Source: Lingula anatina
Taxonomy: Eukaryota; Brachiopoda; Lingulata; Lingulida; Lingulidae
DNA length: 64,000 bases
Reading direction: 5' to 3'
Assembly: GCF_001039355.2 (NCBI RefSeq)
Contig: NW_019775291.1
Span: forward strand, 195,604-259,603
Under the pieces are notes generated by a model. That model worked only from the letters and a program-made list of their open reading frames with translations. It was not told where the DNA came from and ran no database searches. The translations under genes and the position numbers were made by a program. This document shows positions 13,491 to 27,129 of the stretch, one piece after another; the stretch's first letter is position 1, and every line of letters begins with the position of its first letter.

Positions 13491-15797
13491 CCCATATACA
13501 CACACCATTATGTTGGAAGTAAAACACAGACTCCAGCATTACAATTGATTCTTTCTCACGCACACACTCACACCCACCCACACAAGCAATTGCTTTAGAG
13601 AAGAACAATCTCAACCGTCACAATCACCTTAGTCTGTGTAGGACTTCCCACAGGGCTTGCTGCACCAAACAAATCCACGTCCGGGCTTTCTGTCGGTCCG
13701 CCGCCAAACAAAATATCCTCATCCTCAAACAACATTTTACTCTTGCTTCTGGATTTCACCTGGGAAAATCATTCATTTTTCTTATCTCTGTTTTACCAAT
13801 TAGGAATTGCAATTATGTTGAACCTTTTAAAATTAAAGACAGGGACAAAAGATCTCTGATAACTATATCATGTATATGGGAAGTAATCTCATCAAAGATA
13901 AAACTCATCTTTAAATTGAACCAGAAAGATTTTTTTCCTTTCAATTATCAAGATTAACATAAATAATTTTCTGTTACTTTCTTCTTTTTTTTTTTTACTT
14001 ATCTTCGTAGTTTTTCTTCTTTGGAATATGAACACCTTCTTTAAATATCATAGTCCCATAAATCCCATCCCTTTACCTCCTGTGGCTTTGAAGCCTCAGT
14101 CTTTGGCACAGAGGTGGCGCCACCAAACAGATCCCCTCCATCTTCGTCGTCATCGTTACTAAAGATGGAGAGAGAGGGGCGTTTCTGCGCTGCTGCTTTG
14201 GGCATTGGCTCCTCTTTTGGTTTTTCTTCCTTTTTCTCTTCTTTCTTTCCAACCCCCAAGACATCCACCCCACCAAAGAGAGAAACGCCACCTGGTGGCT
14301 TTTTCTTGTCGCTGAAATAGAATAACAGAATTTTTTTTTAAATGCTGCCTCTGGTGGGCTTGCACTTCAAAACTAATGGCACTTTGCTGCCACCTGGTGG
14401 ACAAATATCAAACTGATAAGGGATTGAGATTAAATGACTTACAGAGGTCATCTTCGTACACCATGGCAAATTAAGTCTGGTTGGTTCAAGCATGCTTTCA
14501 AGAGCAAGCTATACCTGGGGCATCAGCACTGCATACTTTTTCTTTTTTGTTACAGTAAAACTTGGTCCAAACCATAGGAAGTAAAGTCCCCTATACTTTC
14601 ATTATGTTGCAGGATGGCAAAAAAATAACAATAATGCTTCAGTTTTTTCGGTTACATGTACCTGTCTTTAGGTTTAGAAATGGCTGCAAACAAATCTCCC
14701 CCATCACCATCATCATCGTCTTCATCAAATAGACTGACAGCTTTGGGCTTACTTGAGGTCTGAAAGATAATTATGGTAAAAACTTGAAAATTTTATCACT
14801 TAAAAATTTATTCATATTTTTAAATGCGGGAAACCCATATTAAGTGACAAACTTTTCATAATTATGGAGAGGCCCATTTTCAAGTTTGAGGTAATTTTCA
14901 CAGTGAAACAATTGTGTAGGCAGAAAACGGTCCCAACAAAAATTTTTAAAGACTGACATATAATTGTGGCAATTACTCAATCTTTTCATTGGCCAAAAAT
15001 CACCAAACTTTCAGATACATGATTTTATAATAACAAAATGTTATATTTCTACAGAGCATTTGTGCTGCTTTTACTGCATAGAATAGAATAACAGAGTAGC
15101 CTGCTTTTTAATTCTGTTGCTTCCACTCAATAAGAATGTCCTGATTCTAAAGAATTATGACTTTAAAAAATACAGTATTTGCAAAATTCACAATTTTTCC
15201 CACATTGAAAAGATTGAGTGATTACTGTATGATATATTTTAAGACAACAATCTACTAATTATAAATGACTTTCAAAAATGTTGCACAAAATTTTTTCAAG
15301 TGCGTTTTATCTAATTGTCAAGCCCTAACAATTTACAAGGCAACAGCTGTAACACTGACCTCTTCTAAAGGCAAAACAAGTTATTAATAGAACTAACTGC
15401 TGTTCACTTATATTTGCAAAATGTAAAATTGTGATAATTAAGTTTTTCAGTATAATGCAACAAATTTTGACCTTGGCTATATAGAACAGAAATTAACATA
15501 ATAAAAATTACTGCAAAGGTTTTGCCAACAACATGGTGTCACTGAACTTGACCTACAGCAAGGCACCACATGCTGTTTAAAGTTCTATTCTCACTACCTG
15601 AATATCCAATATTAAAAGACATGAAATTTAAGAAATATGGGTTTAGAATTTGCTACTTTTTTAGGTCAGTGCTGACAAGTTGAATAACAAACATAAAGAT
15701 AAATTCCACAATAAACACATTAAAACAAATTCCACAGTAATCAAATACATGAATATAATTAGTATGAGCAAGTATTCAGAAATATATATCCTACCAT

Positions 15798-15837
<40 letters not shown>

Positions 15838-18800
15838 TGTGTGTGCGAGCATAACAACAAGAAATAAACAAATCCCCTTCCTCATCAGAACATATGTTCT
15901 ATCTAAATTTATTTAAAAAATTACCTACCTTTGATGCTGGAGCAGAAAACAGTCCATCATCAGTGCCTTCCTCACCAAATAATCCACCTCCTCCTCCTCC
16001 ACTGCCAGCCTTGGGTTTATTTTTACTGCAAATACAAATATTTAAAATTTTAACTAAAATGCCCTGAAATTGCAATTTTTAAGATGCATATTAAGGGAGT
16101 AGACATGTCAAATTACTGCCATTAAACCTGACTAACGCCACCATTCTTAGTATAGTGTCAAAAAGAAAACTTAAAACACACACACACACACACAGACACA
16201 CACAGGATTTCATTTTGTTATTTCCCAAATGAGCTGACTGAGTGATTAATTTTTGTTTGTTTGTGTGTGTTTTTTTTTTTTTTTTGGCATGTGGATTTTA
16301 TTCAAGTTGTGTATGAAACTGGTAGTAGTAATTTGTGTAGTAATTCTCATCGAGTATGCAGATCGAAGAACGGGTGATTGTAGGAGTATGTTGTACACAA
16401 GAGGAATGGTGTTCATCTCTTTGCATTCAATGAGTCGTCGTGTAGTTTTCTACACTTATGTAGGATGATAGTTTTAATGGGAATGTGCCCTTAGAAAGTA
16501 TACTGCAGATAAGTAATAATAATAAAACTAGAAAAGCACTCCGAGAGCACAGACCTCCGCTAAGGTAGCAATTTTTGATTATTATTGATTATTGATTATT
16601 GATTGATCATTGATCCCGATCACCACCAAAAACTAATAATCTCTTCCTTGGCCCACTTCTGACAGTTCCTGAAAATTTCCTCAAAATTGGTCCATAACTT
16701 TTTGAGTTATGTTGATGATAAACAAACAAACAAACAGACAGACAAACAGGGGTGAAAACATAACCTCCTTGGCGGAGGTAAAAATCCTAGTACTTGGCCA
16801 GATGTAATACATATTCAACAGTGACAAACAACAGCAACATGAACCTTCTTCCAATCCTACCTATACAAATTACAACAATCCTCAGATTTACTTCGCTTTT
16901 TCTCTTTCTTCCTCACTGTGCCATTTTTGGTGAAGGAAGTTAACCGGACGAAAGCGATCTTCCACCATTTTGGTTTCGATGATTTCTCTTTCACTCGGCA
17001 ACCGCTGCTATTTTCGATTTGTATACAGTCAGATGTCAGGGACGCTACTCCTTCCAAACTTTGAGCCGATAGTGAGCTAAAGCTCCTATGCTCTAATAAT
17101 TTACATCTTTCCATCGTAAAAAAATGTCCTGTTTGAATGAAAAATCAATTATTTTTCCTTGCCTTGCCTGGGTACCAATAATTTTACAAGGAAATTTCCA
17201 AAATGTTTTTCTGGCGTAGTCTAACTTATTTCATAGCACTCTGTAGTCTTTTCCAAGTGTAGTGCTGCAGAATCCCACTTATTCTATGTCAATATCTAGC
17301 TATACTTTTCATATGCTTCAACAGTATATACACCTCGTGATTGCCTGGACCAAGTCCAGTCCAAACCTACATCACAGCTGTTGCATAAGCATCCATAACA
17401 GCATACAGTAATTTGTGCCAAGAAGGAAAAAGAAAAACGCAATATCCACATATGGGGTCAAATCTACTCTAATTCCTCATGACGTGTTATTAATTCAACC
17501 AACAGTGCTGACTTTCGTAAAAAAATTTTCAGTCATATCTGGCAAAAATTACAAGGTCCAATCATAGGTCCAATCTCATCTAATGCACTGTGTGCTTTTT
17601 GTCTCAACCTGTGCTGGTAATTTTCCACAAAATTTCTCAGTCATATTTGACAATAAGAGAACTTCAGTTCTAGCATCCATTCAAACTTGCCATGAAGAAA
17701 TCCTCAAAGTCCATGTAATACTAAGTACTCAAGTGGTCAGACCACCAGTCTTCTGGTCAGTCCAACTGACCGCCCTCACAGAACTAAATTTATAATCAAA
17801 ACTTAGTAGTCCGAAGATGACATCTACAGATAATGGAAAATCAGGGGTGGACCTAGAGATATTTTCTGACAGGTTTCCAAATTATCTTTGTTGATCCATC
17901 CTCCATTTTTGACAAGAAAAAATAGATACCCGTCAGTGTAAGCTTTAAAATCTGACCGTCTCCAGAAGACGGCCTCAATCTGCCCCTGAAAATATCTGTG
18001 CAACACCAGCTAAAATTCCCCACAGTTGCCTCTGGTGTACTGTCTCTTAAACATCTTATTTTTAATTGTCTGATGTAAAAATTTACTGGTCAGTTGCCTT
18101 GGACCAGTAGCTAAGGTCACACTAAGAGGACATCTGGTACCTGGGACACAAATGTTAAAGCAATTATCTTACAAATGGCATCTCCATGAACTAATTGTCT
18201 GTCAGTATTTCCTTACAGGTAGAGTCCAGTAATCCATGCACAGCTTTGAAGCAGGAAAAATTAAAAGATGATTCGAGTACTGGAAAATGAGCAGCCCCAT
18301 TTTTTTCAAATAATTACAAAATATTTGCAAGGTCTTCATACCTGGGTTTGTATCAACATTTATTAGCACAATTCAAATTTCAACTTCAAAATTTGTAGAT
18401 TATAATTCGTCATGTCCTAATTTGAGGATCCAACAAAAAAATCACTATCCAGATCCTTTAACCAAGAAACAATATCTGCATCTCCAGTTTCTGGAAAAAA
18501 TTTTCCAACAATTCTCGTACTCTTAGAACTTTCACAGACTAAGTACAAAATTCATGGCTTCCATATTGATTGTCTGCTTTTCTACTTCATTCAAATGAAA
18601 TATTCAGATTTCAACATCACACCTCTTTAATGTAAGTCTGGATCGCAAAATACTTCTGCCATTTTCTTCCATTCTCCATTACAACAAAGTGACACATTCT
18701 ACAAAAGTCACATTATTTCCTGAAGATTCTCATACCACAAGATGTCCAAAAAGTTGGCTGTAGAAGTCCAAAATTCACCACCATCGTCGTTCTAGATCTG

Positions 18801-19226
18801 AGTTCACAGACTGTCGCAAGGAAATATGACTTTATTGGTCGTCCACCAACTATGCATTACAACAATCATGTGACCTAACACAGCTGCAAAGGGCAACAAA
18901 TTTCCTTCATAATGGACCTCTTAGACTAAAACGCATTGCCAAGACTACTTTACCTCCCTGAGGAAAGTAGAAATGGTTAATTTGGATAACCTCAACTGTT
19001 GTAATTCCTCCAATTAATTAAGTGGTATTTTAGTTCAGGCCCTTAGGCGGGGGGAGGGGGGTGGAGAGTGCAACAGAACCACCTTTTTAGCCAAAAAAGA
19101 TCCATTATGAATAAAAAATTGATCTTGGTTTTATGCCATTTTTCAAGTTGAAACAACTAAGGAGGTTAAAATGTCCACTTTCAAGTGGTATTGACCATTA
19201 GCAACATATCATATAGATATGCAGTA

Positions 19227-19257
<31 letters not shown>

Positions 19258-20803
19258 ATTTGTAGCTCTATCACCTGAAAACATCACAATGCATTTTTTT
19301 CAGTGAGTTCTCCAACGTTTAATTCAGTTTTACAAATTTCATCATATCTTCACTTAAGCTAATCAATCATCCAGTGATCACCCACCCACATAATAGAATT
19401 CAGCAATATACTGTACATTCATTGTGTTGTAAACTATAACATATTGCTAATATAAAGATTGCTCTCCACACACCTGGCACTAATAGGAAGTCCCAAGATC
19501 ACAGCTGTCAGGTAAATAAGGCAATTATTCTTCTTCACAACTAGAATTAAGGTCTACACATTTAAGGTGGGAATCAGATTAAAGGTGTGTTTATAGCCAA
19601 GCTGAGCCTACCTTGCTTAGAGTGCATTCCTATAGATTTAGATCGATCCATCTAGATCGACCTAACTCCCTGGGGGTTCAGGCTAAATTGCTGTTAGCCG
19701 AGCGTGCACGGTAGTTAATTATCCCCTTACAGCTTTTAGTAGGCGTGAAGCTGGCTAAGCTGACAGTAATCTAGTGAGACTCCCCACAGAGTTAGATCGA
19801 TCTAAAATCTGTGGGAATGAGGTCTTAGTGTTGGAGCCTTTAGAGATAAAGGCCTGTAGCCAGGGGGGGTTCTGAGGGTTTGCTGAGGGTTTGAAAGAAC
19901 CCCCTTCTTGCAGGGAAAAGGTCCAATCTGGGTAAATTTTTATCTAGGTGCTCAAAGGTTTCATGGTCCACTTTGTTTTCAGAAAAAGAACCACCCTTTT
20001 GAAATTGCTGGCTATGGGGCTGACATAGCTACATGTAGTAATGAAAAAAGACCGGAGACTATGCAAGGTTTTACAACTTGGAAATTAATAATCATCTAAA
20101 AGTTCAGAATGAGAAAAAAAAAGAATGGCAGATCTTGATTACAAAATAAAAATTGCTTCCAAGAAACAAAATGTTGAGGGTGAATTTGGATAAAAAAGGC
20201 ACAAAATTGGAAGGGGAACCTTTTTTCTTTTGCAAACAAGTAAAATAGGATTGTTGCAAGGCAATGTATTACATATAATGTACAAAATGACAAAGGAAGA
20301 GAAACTTGATTACTTTGTCTGATGAGTCAATAAATATGTAAATAGACAAGGTACCATAATCTGTACAGGTCTAATATTTTAATATTTAAAAAAAAATTAA
20401 TTTTTAAAAAAAGTCAGTGTACAACTGTAGTGCAGAATACATGAAGCAGCAAGACAGATTTTTTTCTGATATTCTTATAAAATGTTAATCCGATAAAAAT
20501 ACAAGAATAAATAAATGTTTTAAAATTGAACTACCCACTGTAACTTTGAAAACAATTTTCCTATCAGACCTATTTTCAAACTTGACCCACACCATTTATG
20601 GAGAGGCCTGATCGCTCCGACTCAAAGGGCAAACTTTTTGCAAACTTCACGAATACCCAAAGCTGCCAACTAAAATTCAACATCTGTTGCACGTGGTATT
20701 TTTGTGCCACCTGTGACTGGGTATGCCTAGAAATGTGTGTAGATTTGCTTCACCCAGCCAGCATGGATGTATATGTACATGTATATATGAATGTCTACCC
20801 AGC

Positions 20804-20849
<46 letters not shown>

Positions 20850-21011
20850 TCACACACACACAAACACACACGCACATATTCACCCTCTCTCCTTCTTCCC
20901 CTCTCTCTCCCTCTTTCAAAAACACTTATTCTCTCTCTTTCTCTCTCACACGTGCGCACTCTTTCACCTACACACATACTCACTCACTCACTCCTCCCAT
21001 ACACACAATCA

Positions 21012-21090
<79 letters not shown>

Positions 21091-23181
21091 TAACCCAGTA
21101 TCTATCAACAAACAACCTTGACTTGTCACAAGCTCATGATCAATTGTTACGCAGCAAAAGATAACAAACCACAAGCATCTAACAGATCAAAAACAACCAT
21201 TTACAATCATTATCCTTTATATGAACAAATGTGCACATGGACAATTTCATTTATTTTTTTTATGCTGACAAAACCATATATACTAATATATTTGATAAGG
21301 AAAATAACAAAAAATACTTGTGTTTTGTTCTTTTTTGTTTTGTTCAGTTTTTTTTTTTACTTGAAACACTTGAACAATAAAATTAAACTTATTTTGAAAC
21401 TGAGTGAATATATCTAGAGCACATAAAAAACTCTATGTCTTCCAAAACATCACAAGCTGTTCTGAGAAACAAATACACTTCCACACTACATGTAGTTGGT
21501 GAATGGAATCTGTCCCATAAGAGGACAAAATAGCAACATATGTGATGTCACATATATCTTGGTTTGACATTCAATTCACTGATCTAAAAGTTTACTGCTG
21601 CAAAATGGTTTCATTATTAGCAAATGATAACAACACCACAGGGTCATTTCGGATCCATTATTCATGGTCAAATCTAGCTATAAATATATGATTTTTCTTT
21701 CTAAGAACAAAACAGTCCCAATATTTCATTTCAAGAAAAAAATTCTGAATTTAGTCGATTTGAAAGTTTTGATTTATGGTCAAAACTTTATCTATAATTT
21801 TTTTTTTATGTGTGTGTGTGAAATTACTATATACCAATCATACCATATGCCCCTTTAATTAAGAACTAGAGTTGATGATGACAGTTTAAGTATTTTTAAA
21901 CAATCATCTTAACTTTATAAAAGTTTTTTATCATTTATGTTTTTCAACTTCCTGTTTAAATCAAAGCAATTTAAGGAATAATTCTACATTTATAAAAAGT
22001 AAGCCTATACAATTTTTGTATTGCGCAGTTTTGTATTTTCAAAAAATTAAATATGTATATAGTGTAATGAAATGTATACAATGGAATGGGCTTTATAAGA
22101 AATAAATAATATTTCTGTTTTATTATTTTAATTATCATTACTTCATACCTGTCGGCTCTGGGTTTTCCTGCAAAAAGATCATCTGCATCTGGCTCTTCAG
22201 CGAACAAACTGTTGCTGGACACGGAAGGACTTCGACTGGCCTTCTGCGACGACGATGGCGTTGGCTTTATCTGTCCTGACGCGGTGGATTTACTGCTACT
22301 GGACCGCGACTTAATCTCCTCTTCCGAAGCCTGAAGCATGTTTAATTGGCTGGTTTACACAAATTGCACGGCAGTTACGTAAGTATCAAGTACATACGAT
22401 TAACTATAAATGGATGAAAATCAGAGAGGGCACTATCCTCAGTGAAATGCTATCTCTGTTATCTGTGCTTCAAAATATGTTTATGCAGATTCGAGCTGAT
22501 ATGATAACTAAAACTCAGTTGTGGGCATTCACATGCTAAACCTTCAAAGAGGAGTACAGTGAGTATGGCCCCATTCAGAACAGTGGACTACCTGGTCTGC
22601 GAATCAAATATGGCAACCCATTGAAAAACTTGTCGTCTAATCCCCTAATAGGCACTGAATAGATTCCCCGTGTAGATTATGCAACAACACTCAGGGTGAA
22701 GGTGAGGGGATGGGGACAAACACAAGCAAAGATGACAGTCTGTTGCATAAAATATCCACAAAAACAGGGTACTTTTTTTGGGAAAATCAAGAAAGCCATT
22801 CAATGTGCTTTATGATTCAATTGTTTGAATAAAAGAAATGCCACCAATTCCAAATATATACTTATACAGTTGGTTTCACCTCGTTTCATCCTGCCAAACA
22901 AAATATTATGACAGAAAGTTGTCATAACAATAATTCTGAACTTATTCACCAATCTAAACACTTCAGTAATTGAACTTAACTAAATGAATAGTTTCATTTG
23001 CAATTTACTTGCATGTACATTAACGTAAACAGAATATACATTTATGTTATCAATAGCAGACTAAACAGGCACAAACTCATGTAACAAATATAAAATGCGC
23101 ACACACACACACACACACGCACCCACACCTGTTAGCATGCGCACAAAAAAACTCACACACATACACATGCATAGATACATG

Positions 23182-23222
<41 letters not shown>

Positions 23223-26200
23223 ACACACAAAAATATATATAAACATACCTCATCTTCTGAGGGGGGTCTCTTGGATTTCAGGGCTGCTGCCAGAGGGTTT
23301 GGTGCCCCTCCAAACATGGACACTGCCCCAGGGGGAAGCTAGCAAGGAGGGAGAGGAGAGGAAGGTTAGTTGGGTAAATCAAAATGAGAAAAGGCAAGGT
23401 AAATCTGTACTTCATTGAAAAATATGTATGGAACAAGGCAAAATTGTGAAAAAAGGAAAAGAAAATTTAATTGTTTATCACTGGGCTTGACTGAAATGTT
23501 AGGTAAGCCAAATTAATAATTCTTTTACTAACTTTCTTTTCGGGAGGTTTACTTTTCTTAGGCTCTTCTTTTTTCGTTGGAGGTGGTTTTCCTGAGAAGA
23601 TATCTCCCTCATCGTCTTCGTCCTCATCATCTGCAAATAAGTCGATGGCTTTGGACTCTTTCTTCTTCTTGGGTGGCTCAGCTAAAATGTTAAATGGAAG
23701 AAACTTTAAAGAAAGAAGTTACTCAGTTTTTCTTTACAGTCCTTGAGCAAAAAAAAACAAGGTCATGCTGACATGGGGACAATTTAGGATGAGAAGAACA
23801 ATGATAATATGAAAGACATAAATTTGAACCTTTTTAGCAGATCGAGCAGATCTAAAATCTAAAATTAACTCTGAAAATGATGATGTAAAAGACATAAATT
23901 TGAACTCTTTTTTTTTTTTGCAGACTGAGCAGATCCAAAATTTAAAATAAACCCCTTAAATCTCAGTCAATATTTAACCAGGTACGTACCCTTTTTAGGT
24001 GGTGGTGCAGACCCAAAGAGGTCTCCTTCATCATCATCATCGAAGAGTCCACCCCCTCCTCCTCCTCCAGACTTGGCAGTTGATTTTGTCTGGCTTGGTT
24101 TAGAACTTGGGGAACTAAACAGGTCGTTGTCATCATCATCTAGATCTAGAGAAATAAGTGACAGACAATTATAACTCTTTCTTTAAAGGTATTTCTTTAT
24201 TTCTTTAAGTTTTAAATCAGCACAAAAATAGATGCATTATAAAGTAATCAGATGTAGGAAAAAACTCATTTTTGGCATTTGGGAGATAATGAGTTACAAT
24301 ATCCTCAAGTGAAATAAAGCTCACTTAAGAAGCTATCAGAGTCTATAATAATATTATTATTCAAAACTACTTAGTATTATGATCTCTAGAAAAAATCACT
24401 GAAATTACAAAATGGTTTTGATACAAAATATAGCAAGATATCATTTTCCACTTCAGAATATTTGCTTGATCAATGATCTCATTCTGCAATTTACTCCACC
24501 TATTGTTCTGTTTAATCAACTCACCTCCAAATATGGATATACCCCCTACAGGTATCTTCTTTCCTGTCTTGGTCATTCCTTTGCTCTCTGTTTGAGTTTG
24601 TGCAATTTGAATTAAAATGTGATAAGATGTGCATAAAAGCTATTTACAAGCATCGTAATAATCAAATTCAAAATCATTTAGTGCAATAGTGTTTCTAAAA
24701 TCTTTTTTAAAAATTGTACATGATAAAAGAAAAATAAATTATCAGATCAATACTGTGAGTCAATGCAGAATGCAGCTATTTCATTATTTGCCCCGTCTTA
24801 AAAGTGAAAGCAAAATTGAACCTCTCTCGCTAAGAATTTAATGCAAATCGTAAATGGATACTGAAATGATTATCACAGCATGTAAAGCAATCAAGTTCAC
24901 ATGGTATGATCTTTAAAAAATATAAATTCTTTAAAAACTGACAACCTACAAGCAAATTTAGCAGTCATTAACAAAAATTACAATCACAGAGTGCAGCATG
25001 TACCTTAAAAATGCTTACTATTCTTAATTCTTTCAGTATTTCATGATTTTTATCAAATCATTATAAATTTCTATTATTTCCCCATAACCAGTTATCTGTA
25101 TCTCATTTATTATGTTCATAGAGGTCATCATTTCTTGGAAACAAAGATCTTTGAACAAGAAATAATTGGGACAGTTTCCATGATAATCCAGTCTGCACCT
25201 TGCTCATTTTAGCTCACTGGTCACAAGAACAAGTAGACCTCAGAAAGCTTACTTATTTATATATAAGTTATTCTAAATCAAAATTCAACAGTCCAAAGCT
25301 AAAATCCACTGAAAATGGGAAGTTTTTCTGTGAAATATAATGTAACAAGTTCACTACTTCCAGTGAAGTAGCAACTTTGAGAATTGGACCAGTGACTAAG
25401 GCTGCAGACTGATCACCTGAAAATCAAATGTCAACTTATACAGAACAATACCTTTGGCTTTAGGGGGAGGTTTTTCTTCCTCTTCCTCATCCTCTTCCTC
25501 AGACTTTTCTTCTATTTTTTCTTCTTTTATTACATCATCAAAAAGACCACCACCCTGTAGAAAATGTCCAAATGAGAAAAACAATTATGTGATGAAGTAT
25601 CCAGAACCTGAACCTTTAAATTATTTTATAGATTTCCTTATTCTTTTTCAAGACTTACAAACTTTTAAAGATGGCGATACTGTATTGTCATCTCAAGATA
25701 TTTTTCAGGTCACTGATGCATCATCTACATTACGACAGCAGTATATGAATAATCACATCACAAGTGTTATAACACTAACAGTCCAGGAATAAAATCATTT
25801 AAATCCATGCATTATATTGTCCCATTTGGATGTCTTGGAATTTCCATAAAGGTTCTCTGACATAATGTTACTTGGATCAAGTAAAAAAAGGAATTGCAGA
25901 TCAGACATAGAATAATAAAATGAAGCAATGACCAAAGAGTTTTAAAAGAAAAGAACAAATATGAAAGAAATAAGAAAGTGAAAAATGGGAAATATATAGA
26001 AAAAATTTAAAATATGCAGAAGATATTTTTAAAATTACCTCATCGTTGTCATCATCAAACAGTCCTCCACTACTAGAGAACAGTCCGCCTTTTCGACCAA
26101 AGGGGGAGTCATCATCTTCCACGGGCGGAGGGCCAAAAAGGTCCCCAGCTGAAAAGAAACACGGAATAAATGAGAAAAAATTCACTAAACATTTGGTTTT

Positions 26201-27082
26201 GAACAAAATCTCCAAAAGTTAAGCTAAAATGACGAAAACATTTGACTTGGAGTGAAGTATGGAATTAAACAAGGTGAAATACACCAAATGTTTGGTCTTA
26301 TAAGAAGAGTCAAGGGAGTTCAAAGGGGGGGGGGGGGGGGGGGGGGGGAAAGGGAGGAAGAGAAAAGTTGGTCCAANGGGGGGGAGAGGGGGGAGATGGG
26401 GGCAAACAGGTGACAGTTTGAAACAAAAAGTGGAATATAAAAAATAATTCAGCTATTAGTTCATTTGGGAAAAAAACACCCTAACATTACAAGCTGCAAT
26501 CACAGTTGAGAAAATGCTTCAAGTAGGGTACAATAAAAATTGAAACTGAGGAACCTTTCTTTGTATTAAACACTACCTTCACTTCCTTTAGATTCTTTCC
26601 TTTTGCTCTTCTTCTCTTTCTTTTCCTTCTTTTCTTTCTTTTCACTTTTGGAAGATCGTCTTTTCTCTATAATGACAAACATGGAAGACACATTTAACAA
26701 AACAAGATAAATACAAGCCAAAGTAAACTGTACCTGTGCACTACTTCTGATTTGTAAAAAAAAAAATGGTTTCAAAAAAATATTGACACCAACTTTCAAT
26801 GTTTAGTTCTTTAAATTTGGTAAAACCAACACGAAGACTTGATGCAGCCAAGGGTCATTGGACAAAGGTTAAAGAGCAAGGGTCATAGGCCAAAGGTCAA
26901 GGGGCATACCTTTATGTTTTGGTGCCTCTTCTGCGTCCTCCCACTCATCCTGATCCTCATCCTGGTCCTGTTGTTTTGGAGGCTGAGGAATGCCACCCCC
27001 CAGCTTGGCAGCCAACTCTGAGGCAAAGTCCACTGGGGGTGGCGGCTTCTAGTTACAGAAAATATGATGGTTTATTGGATCA

Positions 27083-27129
<47 letters not shown>

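Larger units (their letters stand above)
10548..16025 (-). other. WASHC2 exons 19-28: repeated LF/FGG module region
   Basis: Exons: 15929-16025, 14662-14759, 14077-14311, 13628-13759, 13155-13301, 12701-12817, 12237-12488, 11472-11585, 10857-10968 and 10548-10627, about residues 718-1179. Exons 21, 25, 26 and 27 each begin with a lysine-rich stretch then P-x-GGVS(M/L)FGG or FGA and end in an acidic GDLFG or related motif. Exons 23 and 24 are also alike: KGATV followed by (T/S)TDLFG and DDDLF. The arrangement points to internal exon duplication. Exon 28 ends in IGRLQ, the family motif just before the FNPAALLP segment. Confidence 0.88.
17000..22148. other. WASHC2 intron 18, central and distal part
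   Basis: This is most of the 6.1-kb intron between exons 18 and 19. It holds MITEs near 19.0, 19.6 and 19.85 kb, an AAAT tract near 19228 and the CT/CA microsatellite at 20.8-21.1 kb. An 85-codon minus-strand frame at 16857-17114 has no family features I recognise. No extra exon could be supported. Confidence 0.5.
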